A stretch of DNA of 64,000 nucleotides from Aurelia coerulea (GCA_039566865.1 CM076955.1:9116501-9180500), one strand, 5' to 3'; positions 33,720-44,758 are shown, counted from the stretch's first letter. The notes: a model not told the origin generated them from the sequence alone. Numbers and translations are program-made.

Positions 33720-34233
33720 AGTATAGGGCTCAAATCTTTAAAAAGGTTGGTGTAAGATTCTATCATATTCTTCTTTGAATCAAATAGCTTGAAAGGAACT
33801 TAGGATACTTTGCTGAAAATCTGCCGTGGCAATTTATTGATATCTTGATTAATTTCAAAATTGTGGCATTTATTATATTTGAGGCTGTGACGTCATCAAA
33901 TTCTAAATCCTAGACCAGAAAGGCTAAAGATTTCTGCTTGCCACCATATTGTAGACCTTCATAAAACATGGTTTTCTTTAAGGTTATGTAATTTTTCCTC
34001 TATTTGGTTTAGGATTTACGATGAATTAATTTTTTTCAAAATTTTCCATGATTTTTTTCAAAAATAGTTAAATTGCTGCCATTTTGAAAAAAAATCAAGA
34101 TTTCAAAAAATGTTCACGGCAGATTTACAGCAAAGTACCATAAGTTCCTTTTTAAGCCATTCAATTCAAAGGAAAATGCCATAGAATTTTACACCCACCT
34201 TTTTAAAGATTTGAAAGATTTGAGCCCTATGCC
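33720..34233. mobile_element. MITE, 514 bp, with perfect 9-bp target duplication
   Basis: GAGTCTGTT flanks it at 33711-33719 and 34234-34242. The TIRs are long: the TATAGGGCTCAAATCTTT start and the reverse complement of the right end match for about 150 bp with small gaps (GGTGTAA, GGAACTTA, TACTTTGCTG, AATCTGCCGTG). A 9-bp duplication points to Mutator-like or Merlin-like transposase in trans. No ORF. Confidence 0.85.
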
Positions 34234-34242
34234 GAGTCTGTT

Positions 34243-34986
34243 CAGTATTCTGCTGCTTTGGCTGTACCAGGAACATGGAGGGGAACATCCCGAGAGACGC
34301 TGTGCACAGAGCTTGGTTGGGAGTCACTAAGTTCCCGAAGATGGAGTATACGGCTTACCTTGTTCTATAAGTTTTTAAATGATCTTAGCCCTGAGTATAC
34401 AGTAGATCCAATACCCCCTTTTCATCATTTGCAGTACCGTCTACGCGACCAGGATGTCATAGGGCGATTAAAGGCAAGGACAGAAAAATTCAAGTCTAGC
34501 TTCCATCCTAACTGTTTATCCGAATGGAACCAGCTTGAGCCTGAATTGAGACTTGCACCTTCTGTTGCTGTTTTTAAGAAAAAGATATTATCAATAATCC
34601 GCCCCCCTTTAAAATCTGTCTTTGGAATTCACGATCCAAAAGGATTATCCTATCTCACTCAACTCAGGGTTGGTCTCAGCAAGTCGAATTTCCACAAATT
34701 CAAGCATAATTTTAGGGATACCATAAACCCAATGTGCCCAACAAACGATGGCATTGAGGATACAGAGCACTATTTGTTGCTCTGCCCTTCTTTTGATGTT
34801 CAACGACGAAATCTTCTCGCTGGAATTGCTGTATTACTACGACCATATGTGCAAATCACCGATCTTCCAAATGATGCTTTGATGCAACTTTTAATAAATG
34901 GTGATCAAGACCTTTCTAATGACTTGAACAGGAGTATACTCGAATTGACGTTACGTTTCATTCACGAAACTGGCCGGTTTGACTAA
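34243..34986 (+). pseudogene. LINE family I C-terminal coding region of nested copy
   Basis: Open from SAALAVPGTWRGTSRE to GRFD at 34986 without a stop: DPIPPFHHLQYRLRDQDVIG, KARTEKFKSSFHPN, LRVGLSKSNFHKFKHNF, MCPTNDGIEDTEHYLLLCPS. Function of this C-terminal extension is unknown to me; its Cys/His patch resembles the 362-1702 copy. The upstream RT half of the same element is at 32540-33441. Confidence 0.8.
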
Positions 34987-35056
34987 GATCCTTTGTAACT
35001 TCAGTACCAAGCAACCACCAAATCCCTTAACTTAAATGATCCGTTTCTTTTTAAGT

Positions 35057-35277
35057 TCTGTTTCACATTAGATGCCAGGCATAGTTTGCGACCTCAAACC
35101 AATGAAGAGTTGCGCTCGTGACATTTTAAATTTCATCACAAACCTGACCCGACATCTAATGTTAGGAAGAATCTAATATAGTATCCATTAGGTGTTAATC
35201 GTTCGTAGTGTACCAAATTGTATGTAGTTTAACGTGCGTGTCTTTTCTATTGGCAGGGGTAGTCATTGTCCTTCGCT
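35057..35277 (+). other. Family I 3'UTR, split by a LINE insertion
   Basis: The outer stem ACATTAGATG (35065-35074) with CATCTAATGT (35153-35162) is perfect. The terminal hairpin region (GGCAGGGGTAGTC, 35252-35264) is cut in its loop by the family II insertion; the rest resumes at 36456. Confidence 0.65.
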
Positions 35278-36052
35278 TGATTCTAAATTGGATTTCCAAA
35301 GTCATGTTAAGTATCTTGCTGCACTAGCAGTGACTGCAACATGGAGAGGTACAAACAGGCAGAGACTGTTTAATGAGCTAGGTTGGGAAACATTGTATGA
35401 TAGAAGGTGGTATCGTAGATTGTGTCATTTCTTCTTCCTTATCAAATCCAAATCACCTGAATACTTGTATAGCGAACTACCCCAAGAGCGACAATTGCAG
35501 TACAGTCTGAGAAATCCCTTTTGTTTTGAACAACCAGTCAGCAGAACGGCCCTTTTTGCTAGCACGTATTTTCATAATACATTATTCGTATGGAATTTAC
35601 TCGACGATGAGACAAGAAATTCTATATCCCTGCTTCACTTTAAAAATAAATTGCCTGCAATTGTTAGACCAATTAGAAACTCCACATACAAAATTTCTGA
35701 CATTTCGGGTGTCAAGCTGTTGACAAAACTCCGTGTCCAGTTCAGTGCTCTAAACGAACATCGCTTCAAACATGCTTTTGACTGCCTCAGCCCAATTTGT
35801 TTTTGTGGTAAAGACAATGAAAATAACAAGCACTTTCTCCTGCATTGCCCCCTATACGATGTACTTCGTAGAGATCTCTTTGACCAGCTCTCTGATGTCC
35901 TAGGACTAGATATCGCCAGTATCAATAATATAGATGATGATACTCTTTGTGATCGACTTTTGTTTGGAAATCCATCCTTAGGTACTATTGGAAATAGAGT
36001 AATACTGGATGCGACGATATCATTTCTCAAAAATTCTGGCCGATTTGATTGA
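35278..36052 (+). pseudogene. LINE family II C-terminal coding region
   Basis: Starts DSKLDFQSHVK, then jumps to YLAALAVTATWRGTNRQRLF NELGWETLYDRRWYRRLCHF, skipping about 60-90 codons present at 46800-47040. It stays open to GRFD at 36052. The Cys/His patch is SPICFCGKDNENNKHFLLHC. The RT catalytic region is missing because of 5' truncation. Confidence 0.8.
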
Positions 36053-36442
36053 TCTAGCGATGCCATATTAGCAACAGCAGTTCCCTATTAGTTTTATGTT
36101 GTGTTCTCCTTTCCTTTCTTTGTCGTCCCACATTGCTGAGGTAGATTACCGGAACAAACACTGAAATTTGTTTTTTCTCGTTTTACACCTACGAGTTTAA
36201 AAGTTCAAATCTTCCTTTTTAACCAGTAATCTGCCTTAGCTTTGTCGTTTTGTTGTTTATTTTGTGTAATGTATCTTTAATTTTGTCGTTTTTGTTCTTT
36301 GTTTTGTGTATTGAAAATTAATTTGAATTGTAAGTAACATCCATAGTGAAGACCCGGTGACTTTATGTCTTTCTTCACTATGGATGGTACAGTGTAATGT
36401 AAGTATAAATATTGTGGTTTTTTAATCTTGATAGAAAAAAAA
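35278..36442 (+). mobile_element. LINE family II, 5'-truncated, with 13-bp target duplication
   Basis: ATTGTCCTTCGCT (35265-35277) and ATCGTCCTTAGCT (36443-36455) agree at 11 of 13 positions and border the element, which ends in a short A run. The 3'UTR contains a 12-bp perfect stem (36341-36352 with 36372-36383) and an outer stem (36140-36152 with 36223-36235). A second family II copy is at 46228-48345. Confidence 0.85.
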
Positions 36443-36625
36443 ATCGTCCTTAGCTCCCCTTGGCATCGTCCCTGCAGTGTTGTACAGTATTAGGAAGGTA
36501 TAGTAGAATGTAAGATTTATTTTAATATTTTAAATGTATAGAAAAAAAATAATTTTAAATGATTCTGGTTGCATAATTTAAATAATTCAAGAAATATACG
36601 CATTTGATTTTCACGCAAAAATAGT

Positions 36626-36955
36626 TCAGAATTGTTGATTGGCCTTGTTCAATAAGTCAATTTTCAGTTGCTTTTTGAATGATATTTTTGATGGAGCATT
36701 TCGGAGTTCCACAGGTAATGAATTCCAGAATTTAGCACCAAGATATCGAATTGACTTTAGACCATATTGAAGACTGTTCATTCGAGATAAGTATAGATCA
36801 CGTTGACTGGCCTGTCTAGTGGAATATTGATGAACAGATGAGTTGAGTAGAAAGAAGTTGTGAAAGCAACTAGGTGAAGTTTTATTAACAGAGTCAAAGA
36901 CAAAGGTTAAAAGACGAAGTTCAAATATCTCAGAAAGTTTGAGAGAGGGTGACAA
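36626..36955 (-). pseudogene. LINE family III C-terminus
   Basis: Reads LSEIFELRLLTFVFDSVNKTS, STRQASQRDLYLSRMNSLQYG, LKSIRYLGAKFWNSLPVELR, ending QQF. It continues the 36907-37998 frame after a frameshift near 36930. Confidence 0.78.
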
Positions 36956-37998
36956 ACGAGGCTGAAATGAGATAGCTCTGGCTGCTTTTTCTGTAACTTA
37001 AAAATTGGATCAACGTATGATGCATATGTTTGACCCCAAACAATAAGGCCATATTGTAAGAAGGACAGAAACAAAGCATTGTACAAGCAGAGCAAGACAT
37101 CTGATGGAAGTAAGTTCCTAATTTTGAAAAAGATTTCACAAGTTCTGGATAATTTTTTGGAAAGTTCATTAAGATGGTATTTCCAGCTCAGATGCTCATC
37201 TAAGAAGAGTCCTAAGTTTACCTTCACATTTTTCTCATTCTTTTTGTGAACAGGCACGTTTGCATGCTTCGAAATATGGGGAAATAGACCACACCTGAGG
37301 CAATTTGTGAATATAATCTTCAATGGAGCAACTAATGCAGAATCACTTAGCTTTATCATTCTCACAGATATTTCATCCCATCCATGTGCTTTATTAGGAT
37401 TAAATGATCGTATGATTTGTAGTATCTTTTCCTCAGAGATAACAAAGCTATCTATCAGAGTAGAAGTTAAGGGGGTATGTTCTGGAACTACACTGCCTGT
37501 GTCAATAGTCGTACACTGAAGTATGAAATAATCATTGAATAACTGCGCCTTTTTAGTAAAGTCAGTCACAAATAGCCCATTCTCTAAAAGTGGTGGTGTT
37601 ATTGGAATCTTGGCATTATTTAAAACAGTATTGATCAAGGACCAATACGTTTTTCTAGGGGTTCCAGGGCTAGCTAAGGTTGTGCCTGCCTTAAGAAAAT
37701 ATTTCAGTTTTGCAATAATTCTTGAACCTTCAGATATCATATTTTGTATCCCCTCAAGCATGTCGTCCGGTTGACCATTCCTCACGAAGCTTTTATGAGC
37801 ACGACTCTTGTTCCTTAGAAAGTTTTTGACAGTTTGCGTTATCCACGGTGCTTGACAGGGCCTAATCGTTTTAATTTTGTTAGGAATAAAGTTGGAATAA
37901 ATGTTCAAAAGCACTTCATTGAGCAATTTGACCTGCTCATTGGGACATGGTATGTTGTCGAGACGCTCTCTCCAACTGAACATTTCAATACTTTTCAT
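36907..37998 (-). pseudogene. LINE family III ORF2 segment with in-frame loss of RT palm
   Basis: 363 open codons. The linker reads APWITQTVKNFLRNKSRAH and TYWSLINTVLN. The RT start is SFNPNKAHGWDEISVRMIK and FTNCLRCGLFPHISKHANVP. At about residue 255 VPVHKKNEKN is followed by VKVNLGLFLDEHLSWKYHL, which belongs to the thumb. The whole catalytic palm (the D of SKAFD, PQG, FADD) is missing, yet the frame stays open. It cannot reverse transcribe. Whether the open frame is chance or the deletion copy was itself spread is unknown. Confidence 0.8.
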
Positions 37999-38009
37999 AA
38001 TGGCAACAA

Positions 38010-38760
38010 AATCTGCCTTGTCATAGTACCGAATCCTGCGGGTGTGAGGGGGGGGGGGGGTTTATGCTTGAAACTAATAATTTCCCACGAACAATTTGGT
38101 GATGACAGTGTTCATGCAGAGACGGATGAACACCAGATTCAATAAAGAGGTTAGGCTGATTGGTAAAAATCAAGTCAATACAAGATTTAGAACCGCCCAT
38201 TAGATGAGTTGGTTCTGAGATTAATTGGTGAAGGCCAAGTTCAGAAGCAAAAGGCTCAAATAATTTTCCCTCGTCATTTTCAATATCATTTTCTCACCAT
38301 TGAGTTGAGCTACAGATGAAATCACCGGTGATAGTAACACAGAGTGGATTATCAGCATGTTTCTTGGATAGCAATAGATCGAAATTTACCATAAAGTTAT
38401 CAAAGTCACTCTGGTCCTGGCTTGGGCTACGATAAATTACGGCAAAAAATTTTTTTCCTGTCTATTTGAATCTCAGATACAACACATTCAGGGAGAGTCA
38501 CCAAATCAGAACGATTTTTTGAAGGAAGAGAGTCTTTGACATAAAGCCCAACGCCACCCCTTTTCACATTCTGAGGATGGTTGCTTTTATAAAACGTGAA
38601 GCCATCAAGTGCTAGCCTATCTTCATTGATAGTGGTGTCAAGGTGGATTTCAACAATACCAATCAGGTCATAATTGTACACTTAGTTGTAGGCCTCTAAG
38701 AGAGAAACTCGCAAGAAGTCATTCGCAGTAATACTATTTAAATTCCAGGTAAAAAATCCA
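38010..38760 (-). pseudogene. LINE family III endonuclease domain, frameshifted
   Basis: AP-endonuclease-like (exo-endo-phosphatase) domain. Blocks are YNYDLIGIVEIHLDTTINED (the E of VETHL-type motif), HPQNVKRGGVGLYVKDSL (38681-38427), then in other frames VTITGDF near 38330, SCIDLIFTN near 38170 and a final H-containing region near 38100. Frameshifts near 38430 and 38300 and a G-run near 38050 break it. The domain normally nicks the target DNA for LINE integration. Confidence 0.72.
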
Positions 38761-38879
38761 GTGTTTCAGGGCCAGGATTCATTTCCATATCACCGCTAAG
38801 CAGAATCGTCTTGAAAACCAACCATTGGGTATGAAGTGTATAGCAAGTTATGCATCCAGTGTAAAAATACAAAAGGCCT

Positions 38880-39095
38880 TTTCTTCGTACCATTCCTTCG
38901 TTTTCTTCATTTTTGTTAAAGTTACGTCTATTCTATTTCAATTTTGTTTCCCATTGTCTGTAATGTAAATGGCTACGGGCATGTCAGGATCTTTTGCACC
39001 TCGAGGTATCGTCCTCGCGGTATTGCGAAGTACTTTTAGTAGTGTAATTAGTAATGTGTCATATAAATGTTTAGATGTTATAATAAAAAATGAAA
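38880..39095 (+). mobile_element. LINE family I 3'UTR scrap
   Basis: GGCTACGGGCATGTCAGG, CTTTTGCACC and GGTATCGTCC align with the terminal-hairpin region of family I (1971-2020), followed by TATAAATGTTTAGATG and a short A tail near 39085. The hairpin is degraded. Confidence 0.5.
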
Positions 39096-40370
39096 ATAGT
39101 TTATATTTAGTCTGATTTTAGAACAGACTGGATTTTCCAAAACAAAATTTTGATCTCTTCAACATCATTGCCTCATAGTGACGTCATCTAATGATATGGC
39201 CGCTCGCAACACTGCTTAGTCGCTAAGTATGAGAAGAACTACGCCCAGGTGATGTGTCCCTGACTTCTCATTAGTCTGAGGCCAATTATAGAGCTGGGAG
39301 GAAAACACCCCCCCCCCCCAACTACGTCAAGTCGAAAAACCGGTAGGGTTACGGTCAAGCTTCGCCAGACTTCTGTGACTATGCTAAAGGAATTCACATC
39401 ATTTGAGAGCTCCTAATGGACCTTTTCCGACAAAAAATATCTCAATTATGACTTCACAAAAGCGTTTCTCTTTTGTATGTGTTACCAACAGCAATGCACA
39501 AACGTTTTTTCGCCAGAAATATTTCAAAAGCTGCTTTGAATACGATTCCTTCGCAATTGGCAACGTTTTGCATCGGACTGAAAAAAATCTCCCGAAATGT
39601 CTAGTCGAAGGGGATGAGCTTGGAAAGATGCAAAATTTTAGCAGCACATTTTTCTGAAAAGGCGAAAATACAAAAAAAAATGAAAGTACGAGGAAAACTG
39701 GAATCAAATCATCCACTGGCGATACTAAATGTAGCATTTACTGGCAGCATTTCAACGATATCAAGTCGTAGCATATCGTGTAAACTAAAAGAAACGATCT
39801 GAGTGAAAATCTACCTTATAACTCATTTTCGATGCAGCCTTTTTATTTTTTGCGCCAGATATTCTTGGCCAAATCTGAAATTGAACAGAAATCAAAGGTA
39901 ACAATGGTCAATAGATATTTAGAATTTAACTTCATTTTTCCTTACAAATATATCAATGTTTGGCGTGTATCTGGCACATTTGCCTTATCTTAGGCATTGC
40001 CCCAAGTATAATATATGCCTTCTAAACTTGAAAAAAGAAAATTAAACGAGTTTACCGTATTCATTGAAATTTCACCATTTCACATAAAACGGAGAATGGA
40101 CCATCTTTACAGAAAGACAGTGAAGGAAACAAGCCACACTGGGAGATGGATCAGCCTTCGAAAGGATCAATCGAACCATTTACTCACACTGGGAAATGTA
40201 GCACCTTTTCCAATTTCCCAATACTAGATTGACAACATATATTGGTGGGTAGTGACTTTTAAAACATACATCAATAAGTAGTCGAAAATATTTACTATCT
40301 TGTTGAAGCATTTTCAAAGAATTTTAAAAACAAATGAAAATATATCCCCTCGGATTTGTTAAGATTGAAC
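39096..40370. other. No gene seen
   Basis: C-run at 39307-39319. Only short frames with no recognised similarity. Confidence 0.5.
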
Positions 40371-40372
40371 TA

Positions 40373-41161
40373 CCGGGTGTCTCAGAAAAAAGTACCCCCT
40401 TTTGACTGACAATAGGAACAAAACGACAAGATATCGTTACACTCCGAGTTCACAGCTAAATTTATCAATCTTCAACTTAGATGCACATACCTTACATTTA
40501 AAAATCGTACACCAAACACCGGAGATACAAGTTTGCAAAGTCAAAATTTACAGTGCACCCAAAACCAGAGGTTTTGGAAAGGGCCTAGCCATGATTTGTG
40601 TCATGGACAGTTTCCAAAGCACCTATGAACTTTAATTTCAAGTTCTTTGCTTGTGAAAAGAATAAAAGACGCACGGGTATGACCCTGATAAAAGAAATGT
40701 AATAAGAATGTGGTAAAAATTATAAAGTTGTGCCACATCTCCAAAATAATCGTGCAGGTGCTCCTTTTCCGTGCATCTGATACAAAACATTTGGGATGGA
40801 ATGCAATGCAAGGACCGATTCTGCAAAAGAAAAGTCGTTTCAAGAACAATTGAAACCAATTCAAGGTATACTTCTTTTCAAAAGTAAAAAATAAAGTTCG
40901 ACGTTCAAAATCATTTTGCAAAATATCTATGTGGTTCAAATCATGGCTAGGCCCTTTCTCAAAACCTCTGGTTTCAGGTGCACTCCAAATTTTGACCTTG
41001 TAAACTCATATCTCCGGTGTTTGGTGGACGATTTCAAAATGCAAGGTATGTGCATTTAAGTTAAAGATCGACAAATGTAGTTATGAACTGAAAAAATCCC
41101 AATATTTTATCGTTATGCTCCCTTGTTCGGTCAAAAGTGAGTACTTTTTTTAGAAACCCGG
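40373..41161. mobile_element. Tc1/mariner-type MITE, 789 bp, copy 2
   Basis: TA borders at 40371-40372 and 41162-41163, tips CCGGGTGTCTC and a damaged AAACCCGG. Colinear with 3987-4776, including AGTACCCCCTTTTGACT near the left end and the inverted arm AAACCAGAGGTTTTGG. The two copies give the family length as about 790 bp. Confidence 0.82.
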
Positions 41162-41163
41162 TA

Positions 41164-41939
41164 TGTTCCAACAAGGGGCCTTCAGTGCTGACTATAGGGT
41201 CTTAGATAGGGTCTACGAAGCAAGAATAAAGTGCAGAAGCAAAACTACCTGGGTGTGTGGGAGAGATGTCTCACCCCAGATGACACTGACAGAAAAATGA
41301 AAATATACGTACATGCATCCTCATGCTGTGTGGAATTCCAGAGTAGACCAGCTCTCTCAACTTGTCTGATCTTGGTAATTTATGTACCTTAATGAACACA
41401 GAAAGAATAAGAAAGTAAACAATTACGAGTCTTGTATTCAAATCTCCAAAGCCTCATTTTCACAGACCAATCAGACGGCGAATAAAGCGATGAAGACAAA
41501 AGAAACCCATGAAGATTTTGTTGAAATTTACCTACCTTCATAAAACACAATCAGGACAAAAACTGCCTGAAATTTCCCGAATTTTTAAAGAAATCTACTC
41601 TCCAGATGTTGGAGTATACTTGTTTAAATGGCCGTTTAAATATCTCGTGGTTTCGAGGAGTTACGTCGTCTCCAAATAGACATTTTTTTTAGTAATTCAT
41701 TTTGAGTGGGCTGAAAGGATTTTAGGAAACTAAAATTTAAGCCCACTATGCATGCCGCATCCAGCCATGGGACCCCTATTTCAACGTCCCTTCCAAAGGA
41801 TTCATTTTTCATTTAACAGTACTTATACACAAATTAACCCTTCAGCAAATTAAAATATATAACATCTATTTACAATGATAAAAGCTTTATGAATAAAAAC
41901 CTACAGCCCTATAAAACTTAATCATTGTAGTTCTTCCAG
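41164..41939. other. No gene seen
   Basis: No supported feature. Confidence 0.5.
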
Positions 41940-42409
41940 GGTGTTGTTTAGAGTCTAGCTCTTTAGATGCATTTTAAGTTGTTTTTTGAAAGGATCAAGT
42001 GTCGGTAGCTCAAGAATTTCGGCAGGTGTATCATGCCATGACTTGAGAGCTGCATAATGAAATCCTTTTTTCCAAATTCAGTCCTGTATTTAGGGATCTG
42101 GATATCTTTACAGTGCCTTGTATTGTAGGTCGAGAAAAAATATCTTGGTTGGTATTATACCCGAGGCTTTCAGGGCATAGTCTGTTCAGAATCTTAAGTC
42201 ATGACATTCCTATCGTAACGGAAAAGATTTTCTACGTTTAACCAGGATGACGACCAGCCATCTTTTATTCTTGCGTTTGCAATTATTGAATACGCCCGGT
42301 CTTGAAGGCGTTGGAGAGCAGCTACTTTTGTTTTTGAAAGACTACCCCAGATAACATCAGCATAACGCAGGTGACTCTCGACTAACGCATAATATACATT
42401 ACACGAGTT
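41940..42409 (-). pseudogene. LINE family VI C-terminus, second copy
   Basis: The minus strand encodes the same C-terminal stretch as 42525-42769 (ALQRLQ.RAYSIIANA, LKVENLFRYDRNVMTY, NRLCPE) plus extra 5' and 3' codons, with frameshifts. About 255 bp (42120-42375) is roughly 94% identical to 42525-42777. Confidence 0.65.
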
Positions 42410-42524
42410 GATCTTTTGCGCTTTTTTTCATCTATTTAGTTATCTGCTTACTAGTTTTGGCCACAAGGCCATCATCAGAGCAAGTGAATAATTTCATAAA
42501 TACATAAATATAAATAGCCTCGTA
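42410..42524 (-). other. Penelope/hammerhead-like scrap between LINE copies
   Basis: The minus strand has CTGATGA then TGGCC-TTGT-GGCC then AAAAC (42478-42451): a hammerhead core with a good 4-5-bp stem II but GAAA changed to AAAA. Probably a dead ribozyme piece from a Penelope-like element. Confidence 0.35.
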
Positions 42525-42769
42525 TTGTAGGTCGAGTGAAAATATCTTGGTTGGTATTATCCCCGAGGCTTTCAGGGCATAGTCTGTTCAGAATCTTGTA
42601 AGTCATGACATTCCTATCGTAACGGAAAAGATTTTCTACTTTTAACCACGATGCAGACCAGCCATCTTTTATTCCTGCGTTTGCAATTATTGAATACGCC
42701 CGGACTTGTAGGCGCTGGAGAGCAGCTATAGATTTGTTTTGAAAGACTACCCTAGATAACATTGGCATA
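42525..42769 (-). pseudogene. LINE family VI reverse transcriptase C-terminus
   Basis: Reads MLSRVVFQNKSIAALQRLQV RAYSIIANAGIKDGWSASW LKVENLFRYDRNVMTYKILN RLCPES. It continues the RT at 44759-45335 across the hAT insertion, whose target duplication lies in this coding sequence. Confidence 0.72.
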
Positions 42770-42777
42770 ACGCAGGT

Positions 42778-44750
42778 CAGAGGTGGAAAAAGTATCGGAA
42801 CCTGGGAACGTAGTTCCCAGAAATTTTTTGGGTTTAACTTTTCACAGAAAGTTTTCAAGAAAATATTGAGGCTTGAAAGAAAATCTCTAAATTTGAAGTC
42901 ATACTTTAAATCCTGGGAATAAATGACTTTTATGAATATGATGTGCCAAGAAAGTTTTATTTGATTGGAAAAATTTTGTTTTATGTCAAGTATGTGTGTA
43001 TAATTTCCTACTATTGTTGGAAAAGTCCACAGAAAAAGTATATTGACAATGGGTGAAATTTGATTTACAACAAAGGCCTTGCCAGATGAACATGGCTTTC
43101 CTGCCTAAGAATCCTTAAGAATGTTTTAACTGCTTTAAAAATTCTATGTAGAAAATTTTATAATCTGGCAAAAGCACCAGAATGTTTACCCTAATATGCT
43201 GAATTATTCAAAATTCTTAAGAATTCTTGTCATGTTAATGTGCACAATGCCTGTGCCACATTTTGGTGGTGCTGGAAATTACATTCCAAAGATTTCTAGC
43301 CACAAAGACTGGGCCTATGGAGCCTAAAATAGCACTTTATCTTGTATTTCTATTTACATCACATCCTCATATTATTAAGTTGTTACCAATTCAAAATATA
43401 TCAATACTTTTGCTCATCCTTTCTTCAAAAATTCACAGTTGCCCTGACTCATGCCTTCATTTTGTTGAAAGTTTTTTGAGTAATTACTGCATTGTTTTTG
43501 CATGTGCAGGAGAATACACATATTCTGTGTAGAAAGTTTTTTTAGCATTACTCTGTGGCTGAATTAGTTTTCTTTTCCCAGAAACATTTTCAGGATATCT
43601 CAAATTCAGGGCTGCTTAGAAGGTGTTTTGTGCCTGGGAACAAATTTCTAATTGAAAGTTTGCTTGCTCAAAGAAAACAGAGGCTATTTCTGTTTAGCTC
43701 TTGTATCAAAGAAGTGCCAGGGCATGGCATCCCCGTGACCCATAAGGTGATGCAGCTCAAACTGCAACATAAGTTGAGTTGCTCTGCTCAGTTTCATCAG
43801 ACCAGCACCTCATGAAATTTAATGAAATTTAATCCAATCAAGCCAGCTCCAAGTTGTTGAATAGACTTGATGATGACGATGATGTGCTTTAAAATTGCTT
43901 CATGCAAGTTGACTTGGGCCTAGGCCTAAGTGACTGTTTGTTAGCTGTAAGTGCATCATCACATCAATCAGAGCAGTGCTTGTTTTGACCTTGATATGAG
44001 ACATACTACCTCAGTTCATTGGATCAAAAAGCAAAGGACGTTCTTCTTACATTCTTTGTGGCAGTTGCAACGTCAAATATAGGTCTTCTAAAAGATATTT
44101 GATTTGATTCCAAAATTTAATGACCGCCATTTTAAACCGAAAGCGACACTTTTGGCGCGATTTTTCTCCATTGAAATCGAGGCCACAAATATACACCAAT
44201 TCAATATACAGCCTCGTTTTGGAAAATATTCAAAATTCTTTGATATGACATTTTAGAGGCCGAATTCGGATTTAGCACTCAAACTTTAGCCTTATTGCAA
44301 GTTTTTATGTTGCTATCGGTAGTAATTTTGATTTTATGGCGATGCAAAGTTTGAAAACCTGTAAGGGATTTGACCGTGAAAATGATTCAGGGTGTAAAGT
44401 TTCACCCTGAACGACTTTTCACGGTTAAATCCCTTGTAAGTTTTTCAACTTTATATCGTCATAAAATCAACATCACAATCGCCATCAGTTCAAAAACACG
44501 AAACTAGACTAAAGTTTGGGTGCTAAATCCGAATCTGGGCTTGACATTTTCATATGAACAATAGAAAGAAATTTTGATATATTTCCAAAACGAGGCTGCT
44601 ATATTGAAGAGGTGTAAACGGTTAATGATACAGTAAATAACATAGAGATACACACAAAGAGTTGATGCTTTTACCACCTGCAAAATTTTGCAGAAATTTT
44701 TCAGCTATAAACCTAGGTTCCCAGAAAGGAAAAAAAAATTTCCACCTCTG
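42778..44750. mobile_element. hAT element, non-autonomous, 1973 bp, perfect 8-bp target duplication
   Basis: ACGCAGGT borders it at 42770-42777 and 44751-44758. Both ends read CAGAGGTGGAAA inward, the classic hAT tip form. Inner sequence near each tip also shares CTGGGAAC..AG. No transposase domain could be read; the longest frames are 86-94 codons without recognised motifs. A near-palindrome of 423 bp lies at 44193-44615. The host LINE sequence is colinear across the insertion. Confidence 0.88.
44193..44615. repeat. 423-bp near-palindrome inside hAT element
   Basis: The outer ends are ACACC and GGTGT. Arms match inversely (TTCAATATA, CAGCCTCGTTTTGGAAA, TTCGGATTTAGCAC, AAGGGATTT.ACCGTGAAAA). 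The centre is TTCAGGGTG (44386-44394) and CACCCTGAA (44403-44411). It could be a foldback MITE inserted in the hAT; no duplication was confirmed. Confidence 0.75.
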
Positions 44751-44758
44751 ACGCAGGT

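Larger units (their letters stand above)
32533..36550 (+). mobile_element. LINE family I copy carrying three nested insertions
   Basis: Family I sequence runs 32533-33441, 33650-33719, 34243-35277 and 36456 to about 36550 (short A tail). The interruptions are a 204-bp short element, a 514-bp MITE and a family II LINE, each bordered by a duplication of family I sequence. Removing them gives a colinear family I 3' half, which proves the order of events. Confidence 0.85.
36551..38790 (-). mobile_element. LINE family III minus copy with endonuclease, palm deleted
   Basis: On the minus strand: start of the endonuclease (NLNSITANDFLRVSLLEAYN, about 38757-38694), rest of the endonuclease in shifting frames to about 38010, linker and RT N-terminus (37998 to about 37240), then directly the RT C-terminus (to 36626). 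The 3'UTR is cut where the family I copy ends near 36550. It is the most 5'-complete LINE in the window. Confidence 0.8.

Noticed and set aside
39403..39737. Overlapping ORFs of 84 and 112 codons
   Set aside because: Opposite-strand shadows in AT-rich DNA without motifs.
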